From: an uncultured Catenibacterium sp.
Lineage (GTDB): Bacteria; Bacillota_I; Bacilli_A; Erysipelotrichales; Coprobacillaceae
Assembly: GCF_900764565.1 (NCBI RefSeq)
Contig: NZ_CAAFOM010000061.1
Span: 1 to 22,432, forward strand
Reading direction: 5' to 3'
DNA: 22,432 nucleotides
Under the pieces are notes generated by a model. The model saw only the letters and a program-made list of their open reading frames with translations, made no database searches and was not told the origin of the DNA. Position 1 is the first letter of the stretch; every line of letters begins with the position of its first letter. Shown in pieces: positions 9,201-18,620 of this stretch. A program made the translations under genes and the position numbers.

Positions 9201-9361
9201 GTTGTCTTTTTTATATCTGCAGGAGGTTCAAAAATAAAATTATCAAGTAAAGCTAATTGATCAAAAGATACATGTGTGGCAAAAAAGTCTTCTGTACTCT
9301 CCGCTGTTGCATCATTTTCTATAACTTCATCTAATCTTTTTTTAACAATATCAGAATTCAT
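6254..9361 (-). CDS. large P-loop ATPase, DpdH-like
   Basis: A 1035-residue cytoplasmic ATPase. Walker A is GEAGTGKS (77-84), preceded by a hydrophobic strand. A Walker B-like strand LTVFIEDIT (312-320, acidic E317-D318) follows after a long helical insertion. This resembles large AAA/STAND-type ATPases of defence islands such as DpdH, which is about this size. The region after about residue 560 is helical and charged, with no catalytic motif I can name. The start has AAGGAGGGG about 6 bases from the ATG. It lies 11 bases after the 266-residue gene and overlaps the next gene. Its role is inferred: a nucleotide-driven sensor or loader for the helicases. BrxC-type ATPases are an alternative. 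Confidence 0.85.
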   Translation of the reverse strand: MNSDIVKKRLDEVIENDATAESTEDFFATHVSFDQLALLDNFIFEPPADIKKTTEEDVFERYVNNPNNLHQFIVVYGEAGTGKSHLIRWFKEKFEKTKSSNEVVLFLNRSDNSLKGTIKQLLGKPEVSNLKNRELYDRLTSASTSIEPQKLKDMIYYNFIVEVNSDLDSLNNEHSKDLKQTTKRNLPAFLNNDCIRKHMLRENGPVERIFSKVAEQAIVDIDVEAKFFPEDFMISSNMLNELQNSGADRKAIKLAKKLITEGVGIELAEGLSNYLNEFVDTVIQTCAEIEPADFKMLFKNIREQLYKEGKDLTVFIEDITSATGVNKALLDALSTEHKTVQDEKICRISSIIGCTSGYIQSDIRSHLSQRVTKYVYIPTGALNDKSCEFVAKYINTLSLENDVLKEWVDNGASQHDYPEHKIKEGLNWEFWESENIKLSLYPFTKNAIKNLYKTQLTQQTPRYIIKDIIKPVLSDVLYRKDSFPSEQYKILSFGNSIVPNIIRTKVTDSSIAERMIRFIYIWGDISEGTSDDQLYYFGLKKENYLEFELPIELLKNTNIEKSDKQDDENDVVINSSIKTSAKVTTKQQVSISEEDVSKYERARNFLYSWVNGEKIDVSVSRGDSGIIRGALDDLKEFVIAATNWQIEGLSLDLRERVKSLQLYTLSNTKTETKGYIKLDPTQQNTELLLSFVKYRDYGKSSWNYENSYLDCYTVTNWFITEKENILSTIKALDLYKYNYCDCAIAVEIYKKILYGQFSKNKGKNLSPVDFFKDTRRKYGENGHLNKWEQAITWLNQDNRESLCNDIVQNTYNLRQGISLGNKVVINYPTMCNDIARVLKLLKSNQLVSELSEDISDNRLNKVFKVYQNLNKKIDDIMTEEISSMRSYSGMFCRIFDIDMDDKLESDTILDLIQDVKDFYEQMDKAGMHVLLPNFSELESKSKQIAIAINRINNIVNNGICFESLILLSYDPCEDIKYFYDMLSKLSIAMGKVDDKLKIEVESETQEIITDSYKKEKEIIRNDLSLLEEVRGDVGC

Positions 9362-9372
9362 ATTTCCCCTCC

Positions 9373-10173
9373 TTATAAAATGGTAATATGTGTTACCTTA
9401 TCTACAATACTATGTATATCTAATCGATCCAACATCCATTCTGAATCCTGGTCATTAAAGAATTCTAGTTTCACAATTTCATTATTATGCATTGTTCTTA
9501 GTGCATTAGACATTCCGAAATTAAATCTCTTATCTAATGACTGTCCTAAAACAAGTTGTGCATATGGTGAAATTGCTGAAACAAATTCATCTATTGTATA
9601 TAAAGTACCTTTCTTCAACTCTGTCAATGGTAATATATCTACAATAAACTGATAACAATTTGGTATAAATGACGTATTATCTTTTTTATTTTTACTTAAT
9701 CCTAGCACCCCGAATCCTAAAAAAGAAGCCCAGAATCTCCAACCATTCATAGTGTTTCCTTGAGTCTCTACATTCTTGACCAAATTAGTCATTTCTGATA
9801 CTGAATTATATTCTAATACTTTATGATTAGCGTCAAAAATATCCTTTGTCACACGAGAAAATGGTCCATCACTATACTGCTGTATTAAAATAGAATTCAC
9901 ATATTTTCTTAAATCACTAATATCTCTCATACTATTAATCTGTGAATTAATGATAATAGTATTTCCTTCTTCTCTAACTAATTCTAATTCGTCAGCTACC
10001 ACTAAACTATATTTGAAATAATTACTGTCCTTTCCTTCATCAATATCATCAGGAATCATTTTATTTTTTAAGTCTTTTTTATTTATTTCTTTATCTTTAT
10101 TTACTATACGATATAAACAAAAAACTCTTTCTGGTATTGCTTCTGTTGTTATCTTATTTCCTTCTTTAAACAT
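9373..10173 (-). CDS. DpdG-like accessory protein, possibly winged-helix
   Basis: A 266-residue protein with no enzymatic motif. The first 90 residues (segments around KEINKKDLKNKM and YFKYSLVVADELELVREEG) have the helix-helix-strand rhythm of a winged-helix domain. Residues about 190-260 (YTIDEFVSAISPYAQLV, then FGMSNALRTMHNNEIVKLE) look like a second one, so it may bind DNA through two such domains. A hydrophobic stretch around 148-160 (WASFLGFGVLGL) is probably core rather than membrane. GGGGAGG lies 5 bases before the ATG, the strongest ribosome binding site in the operon. It sits between a RecQ-like helicase and the large ATPase, the position DpdG has in Dpd islands. The DpdG relation is inferred mainly from gene order. 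Confidence 0.7.
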   Translation of the reverse strand: MFKEGNKITTEAIPERVFCLYRIVNKDKEINKKDLKNKMIPDDIDEGKDSNYFKYSLVVADELELVREEGNTIIINSQINSMRDISDLRKYVNSILIQQYSDGPFSRVTKDIFDANHKVLEYNSVSEMTNLVKNVETQGNTMNGWRFWASFLGFGVLGLSKNKKDNTSFIPNCYQFIVDILPLTELKKGTLYTIDEFVSAISPYAQLVLGQSLDKRFNFGMSNALRTMHNNEIVKLEFFNDQDSEWMLDRLDIHSIVDKVTHITIL

Positions 10174-10184
10174 AAATACCTCCC

Positions 10185-12638
10185 CTATAATTCGTCGATA
10201 TCTTTTACCGGTCCATTAATATAATCGCTAATTGATTTATTATTTACACCTACAAAAACATCATTTTTCAACAGATAAATAACCTTTAAATCATTTCTAT
10301 AAGCCATTTTATTTTTTATGTTTTTAAACTGATCAAACAATTTAGGATTATCTTTAAGTATAACAAATATAATTCCACTTAAATAATAAGAATCTTTCTT
10401 AGTGATTAAATCCTTATAATTCTCATATGAAAAGACTGTAATTATTGATTTACTGTTTATAGCATTAAATGAATTTTCACAGTCAATCAAATCCACTCTT
10501 TCCCTTTTCACTAGTCGTTCAATTACAGAATTTGCTGACTTATCACCGTAAAATACCATCATTTCGTTTTTAGATTTAAAAAACGTTCTACATTTATTTG
10601 GAATATTATCAATATAATTAGTATGCAAAATCTTTTTTAACGGAAAAACATTCTCTTCGTCAATAATTTCCTCATGAAGACCACATCCAGAGCACCTTAA
10701 ATTACAATATTGATACGTTTCGCAAAAAATTTCAGACCAACAATCAAGAAAAGTGTCATTTGAATTTTTAAGTACTGAGGAAATCATGTTCAAGTTTTCT
10801 TGTTTTTTACTCAGTTCCATTTCTCGTGCTGATTCAAAGTATTCAAGCAACTGCTCTGAGTCATTTAAAATCATTAATTCTTTTACACTAACTAAAAATA
10901 TGTAATTTCTATCTTCATAAATGATATCCTCAATGCTAATCAAGTCCATTCTTCTTAGAAATAAAAGTACATAAATATTCCAACTAATATTTTTATCATT
11001 AAATTGCATTTCTTCTAAAAAATCAACGTCTTCTTTGTAAGATGGATACACTGATGTATTTATGGTATATATATTATCCATCTTAGAAGTGGATTCATGA
11101 TTTAGCATAGTTAACCATCTGTCTTTAATCTTTTCAGCAGTTAAAACCGTTTTATTTACTCTATTCATCATGGTGTGAACATCTTGATCAATAATATTCA
11201 TAACACTTAAACATGGTAATCCATCTCTTCCACCACGCCCAAGCTCTTGATAATAGAAATTAGGTGTTTGTGGAACATACATATGCAATACTGTACGAAC
11301 ATCACCTTTATCAACACCTACCCCAAATGCATTGGTAGCTACCATAATTTCAAATTGATCATCAACCCATTCGTGAATAATTTTATCTCTCTGCTCTTTA
11401 TTAGTCTTCCCTGTAAAAGTTCGTATATTATTTATTCCAATATCTTTCAACCTATTTTTAATAGACTCAGCTTCTTCTGGATTAATAACATAAATAATCA
11501 TGGGATGTGGTAAGATACAAACCAAATCCATGAACTTTTTCATTTTTTCCTTATAAGATTTAGATTTCGTATGAATAAATCTTGGTTCTTGTCTTAATGA
11601 ATCACATCTAATTTCAATCCATTTATTGTCAGTATCGAATAGTTTTTTTAATAATGCCACCGTATCATTTTCATAAGTTGCAGACAAAAGGAAGGTTCTA
11701 ATTGCATCATTGTTACGTAAAAGATTTTTTCTCCAAGCTTCAAGACATTGATACTCTACTCTAAAGAATTCTCCCCAGTCAGATACTATATGGGCTTCAT
11801 CTATAATTATGTTTTTTAAATAGTGTTGCTCATTTGCTTCGTTTATTATTTCATTAACCTTTATATTTTGTATTAATGATTCTGGAGATATGAATAATAA
11901 ACGTGCTGTTTTATTCTTGATAGCTTCAATGATAGGATTAATATCTACGCCTGAAGTATATTGAAAAATTTCTTGATCTGTATTTTTTTTAATAGTCGCT
12001 TTTGCAGCACGAACTTGGTCAATAGCCAATGAAACTGTTGGTATGATAACAATTGTTAATCCTTCTGAAGAATATGCTATTGTTTGAGTTATAAGACTTT
12101 TTCCTCCACCTGTTGGTAATGAAATTAAAGAAGTATATCCATTTGGAACCTTCAAAGCACCTACCACCGCTAGTTTTTGTTCCATTGTTTTATAACTAGA
12201 ATACCCTGTCAAGTTATATATATATGAATCTGTCATCAAATTATTATCATTACAACCATTCTTAGAAGTAGTATTATAACAATTAAACGCATCTTTTATA
12301 AAAGTTCCTGAATTGTTACTTAAATAATCTGGCAGATTATAATTTGCATAGACTTTATCATTAGTATCCTTGGATAAACCAAATAAATTATTCTTTTCAA
12401 AATCAAATTTTGGAAGTGAGAGTGTTGTATTAAAGGTAAGCAAATAATCTCTAATACATAACAATACATCATTATAATAAATAGAATTGTTTTTATAACC
12501 TTCATATGTATTAATTAATCTTTTAATTGTGTTAAATTTGAATTTTTCAGAATTATTAACTGGATGAAATTGATCAATAAAATCCTTTTCTATTACATCA
12601 TTTAAATATTCTTGTACTTTATTAACACATATATCCAT
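10185..12638 (-). CDS. RecQ-like DEAH helicase, DpdF-like
   Basis: An 817-residue superfamily 2 helicase. Motif I is PTGGGKS (175-181), motif II DEAH (280-283), motif III SAT (319-321), and motif VI QELGRGGRDG (464-473), the RecQ-type form. A cysteine cluster C-x5-C-x3-C-x2-C (639, 645, 649, 652) sits after the helicase core, where RecQ proteins have a zinc domain, though the spacing differs. About 170 residues precede the core. This architecture matches DpdF-type defence helicases better than housekeeping RecQ. The ATG directly abuts the stop of the SNF2 gene, with GGTG about 7 bases upstream. Likely role: unwinding of target DNA in the effector complex (inferred). Confidence 0.9.
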   Translation of the reverse strand: MDICVNKVQEYLNDVIEKDFIDQFHPVNNSEKFKFNTIKRLINTYEGYKNNSIYYNDVLLCIRDYLLTFNTTLSLPKFDFEKNNLFGLSKDTNDKVYANYNLPDYLSNNSGTFIKDAFNCYNTTSKNGCNDNNLMTDSYIYNLTGYSSYKTMEQKLAVVGALKVPNGYTSLISLPTGGGKSLITQTIAYSSEGLTIVIIPTVSLAIDQVRAAKATIKKNTDQEIFQYTSGVDINPIIEAIKNKTARLLFISPESLIQNIKVNEIINEANEQHYLKNIIIDEAHIVSDWGEFFRVEYQCLEAWRKNLLRNNDAIRTFLLSATYENDTVALLKKLFDTDNKWIEIRCDSLRQEPRFIHTKSKSYKEKMKKFMDLVCILPHPMIIYVINPEEAESIKNRLKDIGINNIRTFTGKTNKEQRDKIIHEWVDDQFEIMVATNAFGVGVDKGDVRTVLHMYVPQTPNFYYQELGRGGRDGLPCLSVMNIIDQDVHTMMNRVNKTVLTAEKIKDRWLTMLNHESTSKMDNIYTINTSVYPSYKEDVDFLEEMQFNDKNISWNIYVLLFLRRMDLISIEDIIYEDRNYIFLVSVKELMILNDSEQLLEYFESAREMELSKKQENLNMISSVLKNSNDTFLDCWSEIFCETYQYCNLRCSGCGLHEEIIDEENVFPLKKILHTNYIDNIPNKCRTFFKSKNEMMVFYGDKSANSVIERLVKRERVDLIDCENSFNAINSKSIITVFSYENYKDLITKKDSYYLSGIIFVILKDNPKLFDQFKNIKNKMAYRNDLKVIYLLKNDVFVGVNNKSISDYINGPVKDIDEL

Positions 12639-15600
12639 TTATTTCACCATCCATACAAAACAAGCTGAATCTAAAACTAATTTAGAATTCTTCAAAACTT
12701 GCATTACTATTTTATTTTGTTCTTCCATTTTACTAATACTTTCATCATCAATTCCATAATAACCTAGATTTGCTTTTCTAGAAGCTAACTGTCTTTGCAT
12801 TTCCTCATAAGCACCTTTTAAATTTGATTTAGACTTATATTCATCCTTCACTTTATCAACAGCTTCATTATATGCATCACGAATCATAGTCTTCCACTTT
12901 CCTTCAGGATAGTACTCCTTGAACCATTCAATATTTTTTCCAACTATAGTCCCTGACAAAAAATTTGCTGAATGAGATCTTTTACCAAAACTAACAGAAT
13001 CAGATTTAAAATTAAATTTCTTGCTAATGAAACTATTAAATTCTCTAACAATTTTCGCATCATCAATATCCTGGGGATTATCTATTGTAATAGGGATTAA
13101 TATTAATTCATTACATAAATATGTTCTATATGAATTAAGTAAGTATATTGATTTATTCTCTTTCAGTAAACTAATAACATCTGGTTGAACTTTAAAAGTA
13201 AAAACAAACCCTTTCCAATCATACTGAGATTTAAATGCAAACGATGATGCCTGACCTTTACATGTATTCATTGCATTATCAACTATGCAATCAAATATCG
13301 CGTCTCCAGGTGCAAAGAAGTGTAAATAATCATTTTCAATAGCTTTTTTTCTATCAAAGGTTCCACGAATAGATCTATCGTTTCTTTTCATTTTACTATC
13401 ATACATATTTGAAACTTTTGTTATAAACTGATTCTGTCCTGAAATCATATATTCATCAAATCTAGGAGGCATTAATAGACTCTTTATTGCTGATCTATAT
13501 GAAAAACCTTTTGGCGAGTATCTAATGATTTTGCCTGATTTTTCACCTTTAAAACCAGCCATACTAGCCCAAGTACTCATAGCTTGTGTAAAAATAGAGT
13601 TTTCATTACTAGAATAATAAGAAATTAATTTCGTAAGTTCCATATACATTGGTCTGTAAATAATAGCAGTTGCATCAAAGTTTCTCTCTTTATTTATTTC
13701 CTCTGAAAGATTTTCTGATAATTCAATAATTTCTGGCACCTTATTTGCTAATTGATATTCAATATCTTCTTCTACAGCCTTAATGATTTCATCATTAATA
13801 TCTTTCATAATAATTTCCATTCCACTTAAAGACTGTGTAAATACCTTTAGCCCTTTACTCCAAAACTCAAACAATTCACTTTCAAATGAATCATTTGTAT
13901 GAATAACAACAGAATTTACATAAATTCTTTCAGAATCACGTTCTAATCTATCAAGTCTTCCGATCCTTTGCTCGATTGTATTAGCATCCCAAGGTAAATC
14001 AATATGAACAATATAATCTGCACATTGAAAGTTTCGACCTTCTCCGCCGCTCGGATCACATAATAAAAATTGCGCTTTTGCATTATTTTGGAATTTATAA
14101 GCATTTAGTTCATTCTCATTTGAATCCTGTTGTTTGGAAAAAGAACATATTTTATCATCACCAAAAACTTTGATAAGTGCCTCTTTAAATTTATCAAATG
14201 TCTCACTATAATCAGTAAATAAAACTACTTTTTCAGTATCTATTTCTTCATATAAGAAATCTAATACTTTAATCAATCTATTATTACAATAGGTATTATA
14301 CTCATCTGGGTTATTAATGATTTCTACAGAATTATTTAATATGTATTTTTCTTCCTCATACCATTTTGCTATTGCTGTATTTAGTTCTTCATCGTTAATT
14401 CTTAATTTCATTAAAGTTCTTTTTAATGCATTTACTGAACTGAAAAAAGCCCCAAGTATTGGTTTTACATAGCCTAAAACATAGTTATCTAATGTATCTT
14501 TATGTTCAGTTAACCATGATATTAATAATCTATATACCTGTCTTTCATAAAAATTGGAATCTAAATCTAAATCATAACTAATTTCCATCAATTTTCTAAT
14601 TGGAAGAGATTTATCATCCTCATCTTCATCTATTTCTAGTAATTTTCTTCGATTTCGAATAATTGAATTTTCAATTTGAAAATTAGCACTTATATATGAT
14701 AAAACAGCCTTAAATTCAGTTACCCCATATCCATCTGAGTCAAAATCTATTGCTTTAATTAAATTCTCTAAATGGCTATCCTCTATAATCTCAGATAGGT
14801 CTTCAATTTCTTCTACAAGTTCATCAAAAATATCCCTACATTCATCAGAATCCTCAGGAAGATCTCCGTCATCCAGTACTGATTCAATTTCATCATAATA
14901 ATCTTCTAAATCCTCTAATGCATTTGTCGTTTGCTGAACAATTCTCTTCTGTTTATTAAGAAGTTCAGTAAAAGAATCCAAAGATACATTATCATATCTC
15001 TCCGGAGATAATAACCTTAAAAGCTGTAAATATTCTTCTTCTCTTTGCTGAACCGGTGTAGCACTTAACAGTAAAATATTTTTCGCATTTTTACTAATTG
15101 CATGAATTTCTTCATAATGATCAGAATTTAAGTAGTTATGTACTTCATCAATAATTACAAAATCCCATTCATTTATTATATCGTTAAAAGATAACTGACT
15201 TATAGTTTTTAATTCTAATATGTTATTACTACTATCTTCTCCTGGTAACATATTAAATTTTAAAAACATTTCTATTTTCCATTGTTCTACTAATGAATTT
15301 GGAACAAGAATTAATGATTTAGCTTGATATTTACTCTTTATAAATAGTTTATATATAGATAAAGCCTCAATAGTTTTTCCCATTCCAACTTCATCAGCTA
15401 ACATAAAACGACATTTTTCTTCTTGAAAGCATCTCATTATTGTATTGACCTGATGAGGTAATAAAAATATTTTACATCCTGCTAAATCCTTAAATCCAGC
15501 AATTGAATTATCCAAAATATTCAAAGTTTTTGATACTAAGCTTCTACATAAATACCACATCGGATTTTGTAGTTCATAATTACCTAACTGACGTAATGGT

Positions 15601-15983
15601 GAAATCTTTCCATTATTAAAAGCTGCAATAATACTTTTTTCTGAGACACATAATATCTGTTTTGTTTTAATGTTCTGAATATAGTACAAGAAATAACTTT
15701 GATTTCCTACCACATGAGAAATAATTTCACATTCATTTTTTTTGTACATTACTCTTGTACCATCAAATAAAATACAATGATTTAGTTTACTTAATTGTTC
15801 TTCAACTACACCACTCTTTAAATCAGGAAAATATTGTAAATTATTGAATGGATCATGTATTTTGATCATTGCAGTTTCTGTGAAGTTATCAATTGAAATA
15901 ACTTGCCCACATATGAAAATTCTTGGATTATTTGAATCCTCAAAATCCGATGCAAGTCTCACATACATCTTTTCGCTTATCAT
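12639..15983 (-). CDS. SNF2/RapA-like ATPase, DpdE-like
   Basis: A 1114-residue Swi2/Snf2 translocase. Visible motifs are DEVGMGKT (197-204), DEVH (279-282), LLLSATPVQ (about 305-313), GGEGRNFQ (646-653) and QRIGRLDR (672-679), close to bacterial RapA/HepA. About 50 very acidic residues (356-404) are inserted between the two RecA-like lobes. The C-terminal 400 residues are unassigned. An upstream ATG at 16067 would add 28 residues but overlaps the previous gene. The ATG at 15983 has TAGGAG about 7 bases upstream and follows that gene's stop by 13 bases. SNF2 proteins pair with modification enzymes in DISARM and Dpd systems. Here it is followed by the RecQ-like gene, as dpdE is by dpdF. Confidence 0.92.
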   Translation of the reverse strand: MISEKMYVRLASDFEDSNNPRIFICGQVISIDNFTETAMIKIHDPFNNLQYFPDLKSGVVEEQLSKLNHCILFDGTRVMYKKNECEIISHVVGNQSYFLYYIQNIKTKQILCVSEKSIIAAFNNGKISPLRQLGNYELQNPMWYLCRSLVSKTLNILDNSIAGFKDLAGCKIFLLPHQVNTIMRCFQEEKCRFMLADEVGMGKTIEALSIYKLFIKSKYQAKSLILVPNSLVEQWKIEMFLKFNMLPGEDSSNNILELKTISQLSFNDIINEWDFVIIDEVHNYLNSDHYEEIHAISKNAKNILLLSATPVQQREEEYLQLLRLLSPERYDNVSLDSFTELLNKQKRIVQQTTNALEDLEDYYDEIESVLDDGDLPEDSDECRDIFDELVEEIEDLSEIIEDSHLENLIKAIDFDSDGYGVTEFKAVLSYISANFQIENSIIRNRRKLLEIDEDEDDKSLPIRKLMEISYDLDLDSNFYERQVYRLLISWLTEHKDTLDNYVLGYVKPILGAFFSSVNALKRTLMKLRINDEELNTAIAKWYEEEKYILNNSVEIINNPDEYNTYCNNRLIKVLDFLYEEIDTEKVVLFTDYSETFDKFKEALIKVFGDDKICSFSKQQDSNENELNAYKFQNNAKAQFLLCDPSGGEGRNFQCADYIVHIDLPWDANTIEQRIGRLDRLERDSERIYVNSVVIHTNDSFESELFEFWSKGLKVFTQSLSGMEIIMKDINDEIIKAVEEDIEYQLANKVPEIIELSENLSEEINKERNFDATAIIYRPMYMELTKLISYYSSNENSIFTQAMSTWASMAGFKGEKSGKIIRYSPKGFSYRSAIKSLLMPPRFDEYMISGQNQFITKVSNMYDSKMKRNDRSIRGTFDRKKAIENDYLHFFAPGDAIFDCIVDNAMNTCKGQASSFAFKSQYDWKGFVFTFKVQPDVISLLKENKSIYLLNSYRTYLCNELILIPITIDNPQDIDDAKIVREFNSFISKKFNFKSDSVSFGKRSHSANFLSGTIVGKNIEWFKEYYPEGKWKTMIRDAYNEAVDKVKDEYKSKSNLKGAYEEMQRQLASRKANLGYYGIDDESISKMEEQNKIVMQVLKNSKLVLDSACFVWMVK

Positions 15984-15996
15984 AGTCAATCTCCTA

Positions 15997-18618
15997 TTAA
16001 TTATCTGATTTTTGTCCGCATAATTCTCTGCTTGGACAGAATTTGCACCAACCACTTCTCTTTGCACGATATTTATTCTTATAAATTTCTTGTGCAGTCA
16101 AACTATTCTTGTCTATATCTAATTTTAGAGGATTTAATGACACTTCAAATTTTTCGATTTTTTGTTTTATAAAATATTCTTTAATAATCATTGCATCAGA
16201 ATCATATTTATTAATTTGAAAGTTGGTTTTACGTTTAGTTTTATTGATTTGCTTTTTTATATTGTTTTTTATATCAATTTCATCAGTTGAATTAATGAAA
16301 GGAAAAAATTTAACTTTTAATCGACTATAAATTTCATCTATTTTGCGATCAACTAGAACACTGCTTATTGTTTTTCCTATCAATTCTCTTTTCACATTAT
16401 TTTCAACTATAATTTCGAAGTATTTTTTTATCAAAAACGATTCTTTATAAATTGAATCATTATTTATTAATGATTCAATTAGGAATTTAAAATGACATAT
16501 ACCATACTTGTTATAATCTATATCAGTATATGAATTAGATTCGTAAATATCTTCACTTTTCAAAGCATGATTATTCTCGCCAGAATCTTTTGATTCTTGA
16601 AATTTTGTTATAACTGGATCTAAAATTTTAAGCAAATAGTACATGTCTAATGATTTATCGTCATCATGTTTTATATAGCTTAGTTTAAATGTAGCTTTAT
16701 TAAATAATAATCCATAGAATAATGCATATCTTTTAAACATCGGATAGTTTGTTTTAGCACTTACATAAGTAAAGTATTTCCAATCAGTTGGTTCTTGTGC
16801 CGAAATAAAAAACGATTTATCTAAAGGCCATGAGAACTTTGTTAATTGGTCACTTACCAAATAATCATCATTTAAACAAGAAAAATGGTAAACACATTTT
16901 TTGTTTCTTGATAATAGAATATCCCCATCAATTTGTTCAAAATTTCTAACCATCCAATTTGATCTTTTATTTAAAGATGCCTCTTGCTGCAAATAAATAG
17001 ACATAGTAGATTTCAAACAATAGAAAGACCCATTAACATCAATATTCTCAACTTGATTCAACCTCTCTAGAACACGTTTAATAATTGAAGAAAACTCTTC
17101 ATCTATATCATAATAATCTTCTAATTTATCCTCTAATTTAGCTTTTATATTCCTATAAAATATTTTAAAATCAGTTGATCCATATTTAAACTCATCAAAA
17201 AATGTATCTGAAATCTCTTCTAAATCTAATAAACCATTTAATAATAAATCTAATTCATCGTTTGTTAAGCGAATATAAGAAACTCTGTTCAACTGTTTAA
17301 ATTCATTAGAATCAGTGGATAACCTATTTTTATACTGCTTCAATTTGACAGTTTTACTTATTAAATCTTTAATTTTAGTACATCCTTCAAATAAAGGAAG
17401 TGCTTTTTGATAGATTGTATTTAATGTTCCTGGTTCTTTCTCTGCAATAATTCTTGAACTAAAACATTCTTTAATCAAATTCAAATCAGAAATGCTATGT
17501 CGTTCATTCTCTGCATCCCACATATTCATTATTGAAACAAAAAACTGTCCTAGTGGATAATCTAAAAAATGACGTTCCCCAAACTGTTCAGGATAATACA
17601 TTTTCAAAATCGAGTTAACTGTATCATCTGCTGAATAGAATTGCTCTTTCATTAATTTTAGTGGATTAAGAAAGTGGTTTTCTCCACGAATATATTTTCT
17701 CAATTCCAATGCTTCTAAATAGACATCTGATACATGTGCTGCTAAATCCATGATATTGTCATATTCTATAACTTCGATCTGGTCACTTGATTTTATTTCT
17801 GAAAATTTTCCTTCTATCAAATTAGCAAAATCATTTGCTAATTGCACACTTCTATAGTTAGGACTACTGACTTTTGGAAAACTAACTTTCCCTTCAAAAA
17901 TTTCAATTTTCTTTTCAAATGTTGAATATATATTAATCCATGTTTGAAATATTGTTTTAAATTGAGATTGATAGTTAAATAATAGAATCACATTTTTATA
18001 TTTTGCCATTTCTTCTATTAACTTAAGCATCATAGGTGTAAATTGGTGTATTCCTTGAATCACAACTGTATCAATATCATTTGCTGTAAAATCACTATAC
18101 TCAGCAAAACAATCAAGTATGGCTTTATCGATTTTTTCTTTATTGGGATGATCATTTAAATTAAAAAGATTCTTATATTCACTATTTAACAAACTATTAT
18201 ATAGTTCTAATAAGTATAATTGCTCTTTAGAAACCTTTTCTTGATCCACATTATCATAAACAACTCCTAGTTCGCATAAAACTCTAATACTTTTAAATAC
18301 ATTGTCTCGGTTAAACATGAAAGAATTCGATAAATTATCAGTTTCTACTTTGTTAAACTTAGAGCTAATCATTGTTGTTAAAACGTTATCTATTGCAGCA
18401 TGTTGTTTTATTTGTGTTGTGGTTGATGACCAATTGTCATAAACCCTATCTAAAAGATTCTTAATAGGTTTAATTTTTTTATCTTTTCCATATAATTCTA
18501 TCATTCCATTAGTTAATGTTTGTGAAGCAGTAAAAACAGGGCATTCTTTAATAGAATTCCAATATGGCAGATCTTCCAAATGATATGGATCTGGATAAGT
18601 ATATATTTTAATTCCCAT
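15997..18618 (-). CDS. AddB-like protein with Fe-S cysteines, nuclease motif not visible
   Basis: An 873-residue protein resembling AddB/RexB. It has a helicase-like fold without Walker A, an AddB-type degenerate Walker B region (TVVIQGIHQFTP, about 184-195), a PLGQFF segment like the family's PLv-f motif, and a C-terminal C-x2-C-x5-C (858, 861, 867) matching the AddB iron-sulfur staple. The partner cysteine is probably Cys708 in YGICHFKFL. Only about 150 residues separate it from the cluster, much less than in AddB, and I see no D-x(n)-D/E-x-K active site between them. The start at 18618 has AGGAG 7 bases upstream and lies two bases after the UvrD stop. An ATG at 18648 is less likely. It probably partners the NERD-UvrD protein as AddB does AddA. 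Confidence 0.8.
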   Translation of the reverse strand: MGIKIYTYPDPYHLEDLPYWNSIKECPVFTASQTLTNGMIELYGKDKKIKPIKNLLDRVYDNWSSTTTQIKQHAAIDNVLTTMISSKFNKVETDNLSNSFMFNRDNVFKSIRVLCELGVVYDNVDQEKVSKEQLYLLELYNSLLNSEYKNLFNLNDHPNKEKIDKAILDCFAEYSDFTANDIDTVVIQGIHQFTPMMLKLIEEMAKYKNVILLFNYQSQFKTIFQTWINIYSTFEKKIEIFEGKVSFPKVSSPNYRSVQLANDFANLIEGKFSEIKSSDQIEVIEYDNIMDLAAHVSDVYLEALELRKYIRGENHFLNPLKLMKEQFYSADDTVNSILKMYYPEQFGERHFLDYPLGQFFVSIMNMWDAENERHSISDLNLIKECFSSRIIAEKEPGTLNTIYQKALPLFEGCTKIKDLISKTVKLKQYKNRLSTDSNEFKQLNRVSYIRLTNDELDLLLNGLLDLEEISDTFFDEFKYGSTDFKIFYRNIKAKLEDKLEDYYDIDEEFSSIIKRVLERLNQVENIDVNGSFYCLKSTMSIYLQQEASLNKRSNWMVRNFEQIDGDILLSRNKKCVYHFSCLNDDYLVSDQLTKFSWPLDKSFFISAQEPTDWKYFTYVSAKTNYPMFKRYALFYGLLFNKATFKLSYIKHDDDKSLDMYYLLKILDPVITKFQESKDSGENNHALKSEDIYESNSYTDIDYNKYGICHFKFLIESLINNDSIYKESFLIKKYFEIIVENNVKRELIGKTISSVLVDRKIDEIYSRLKVKFFPFINSTDEIDIKNNIKKQINKTKRKTNFQINKYDSDAMIIKEYFIKQKIEKFEVSLNPLKLDIDKNSLTAQEIYKNKYRAKRSGWCKFCPSRELCGQKSDN

Positions 18619-18620
18619 AT

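Noticed and set aside
12320..12505. 61-codon minus-strand ORF inside the RecQ-like gene
   Set aside because: Alternate frame of a well-supported helicase gene; isoleucine-rich composition is typical of out-of-frame AT-rich DNA.
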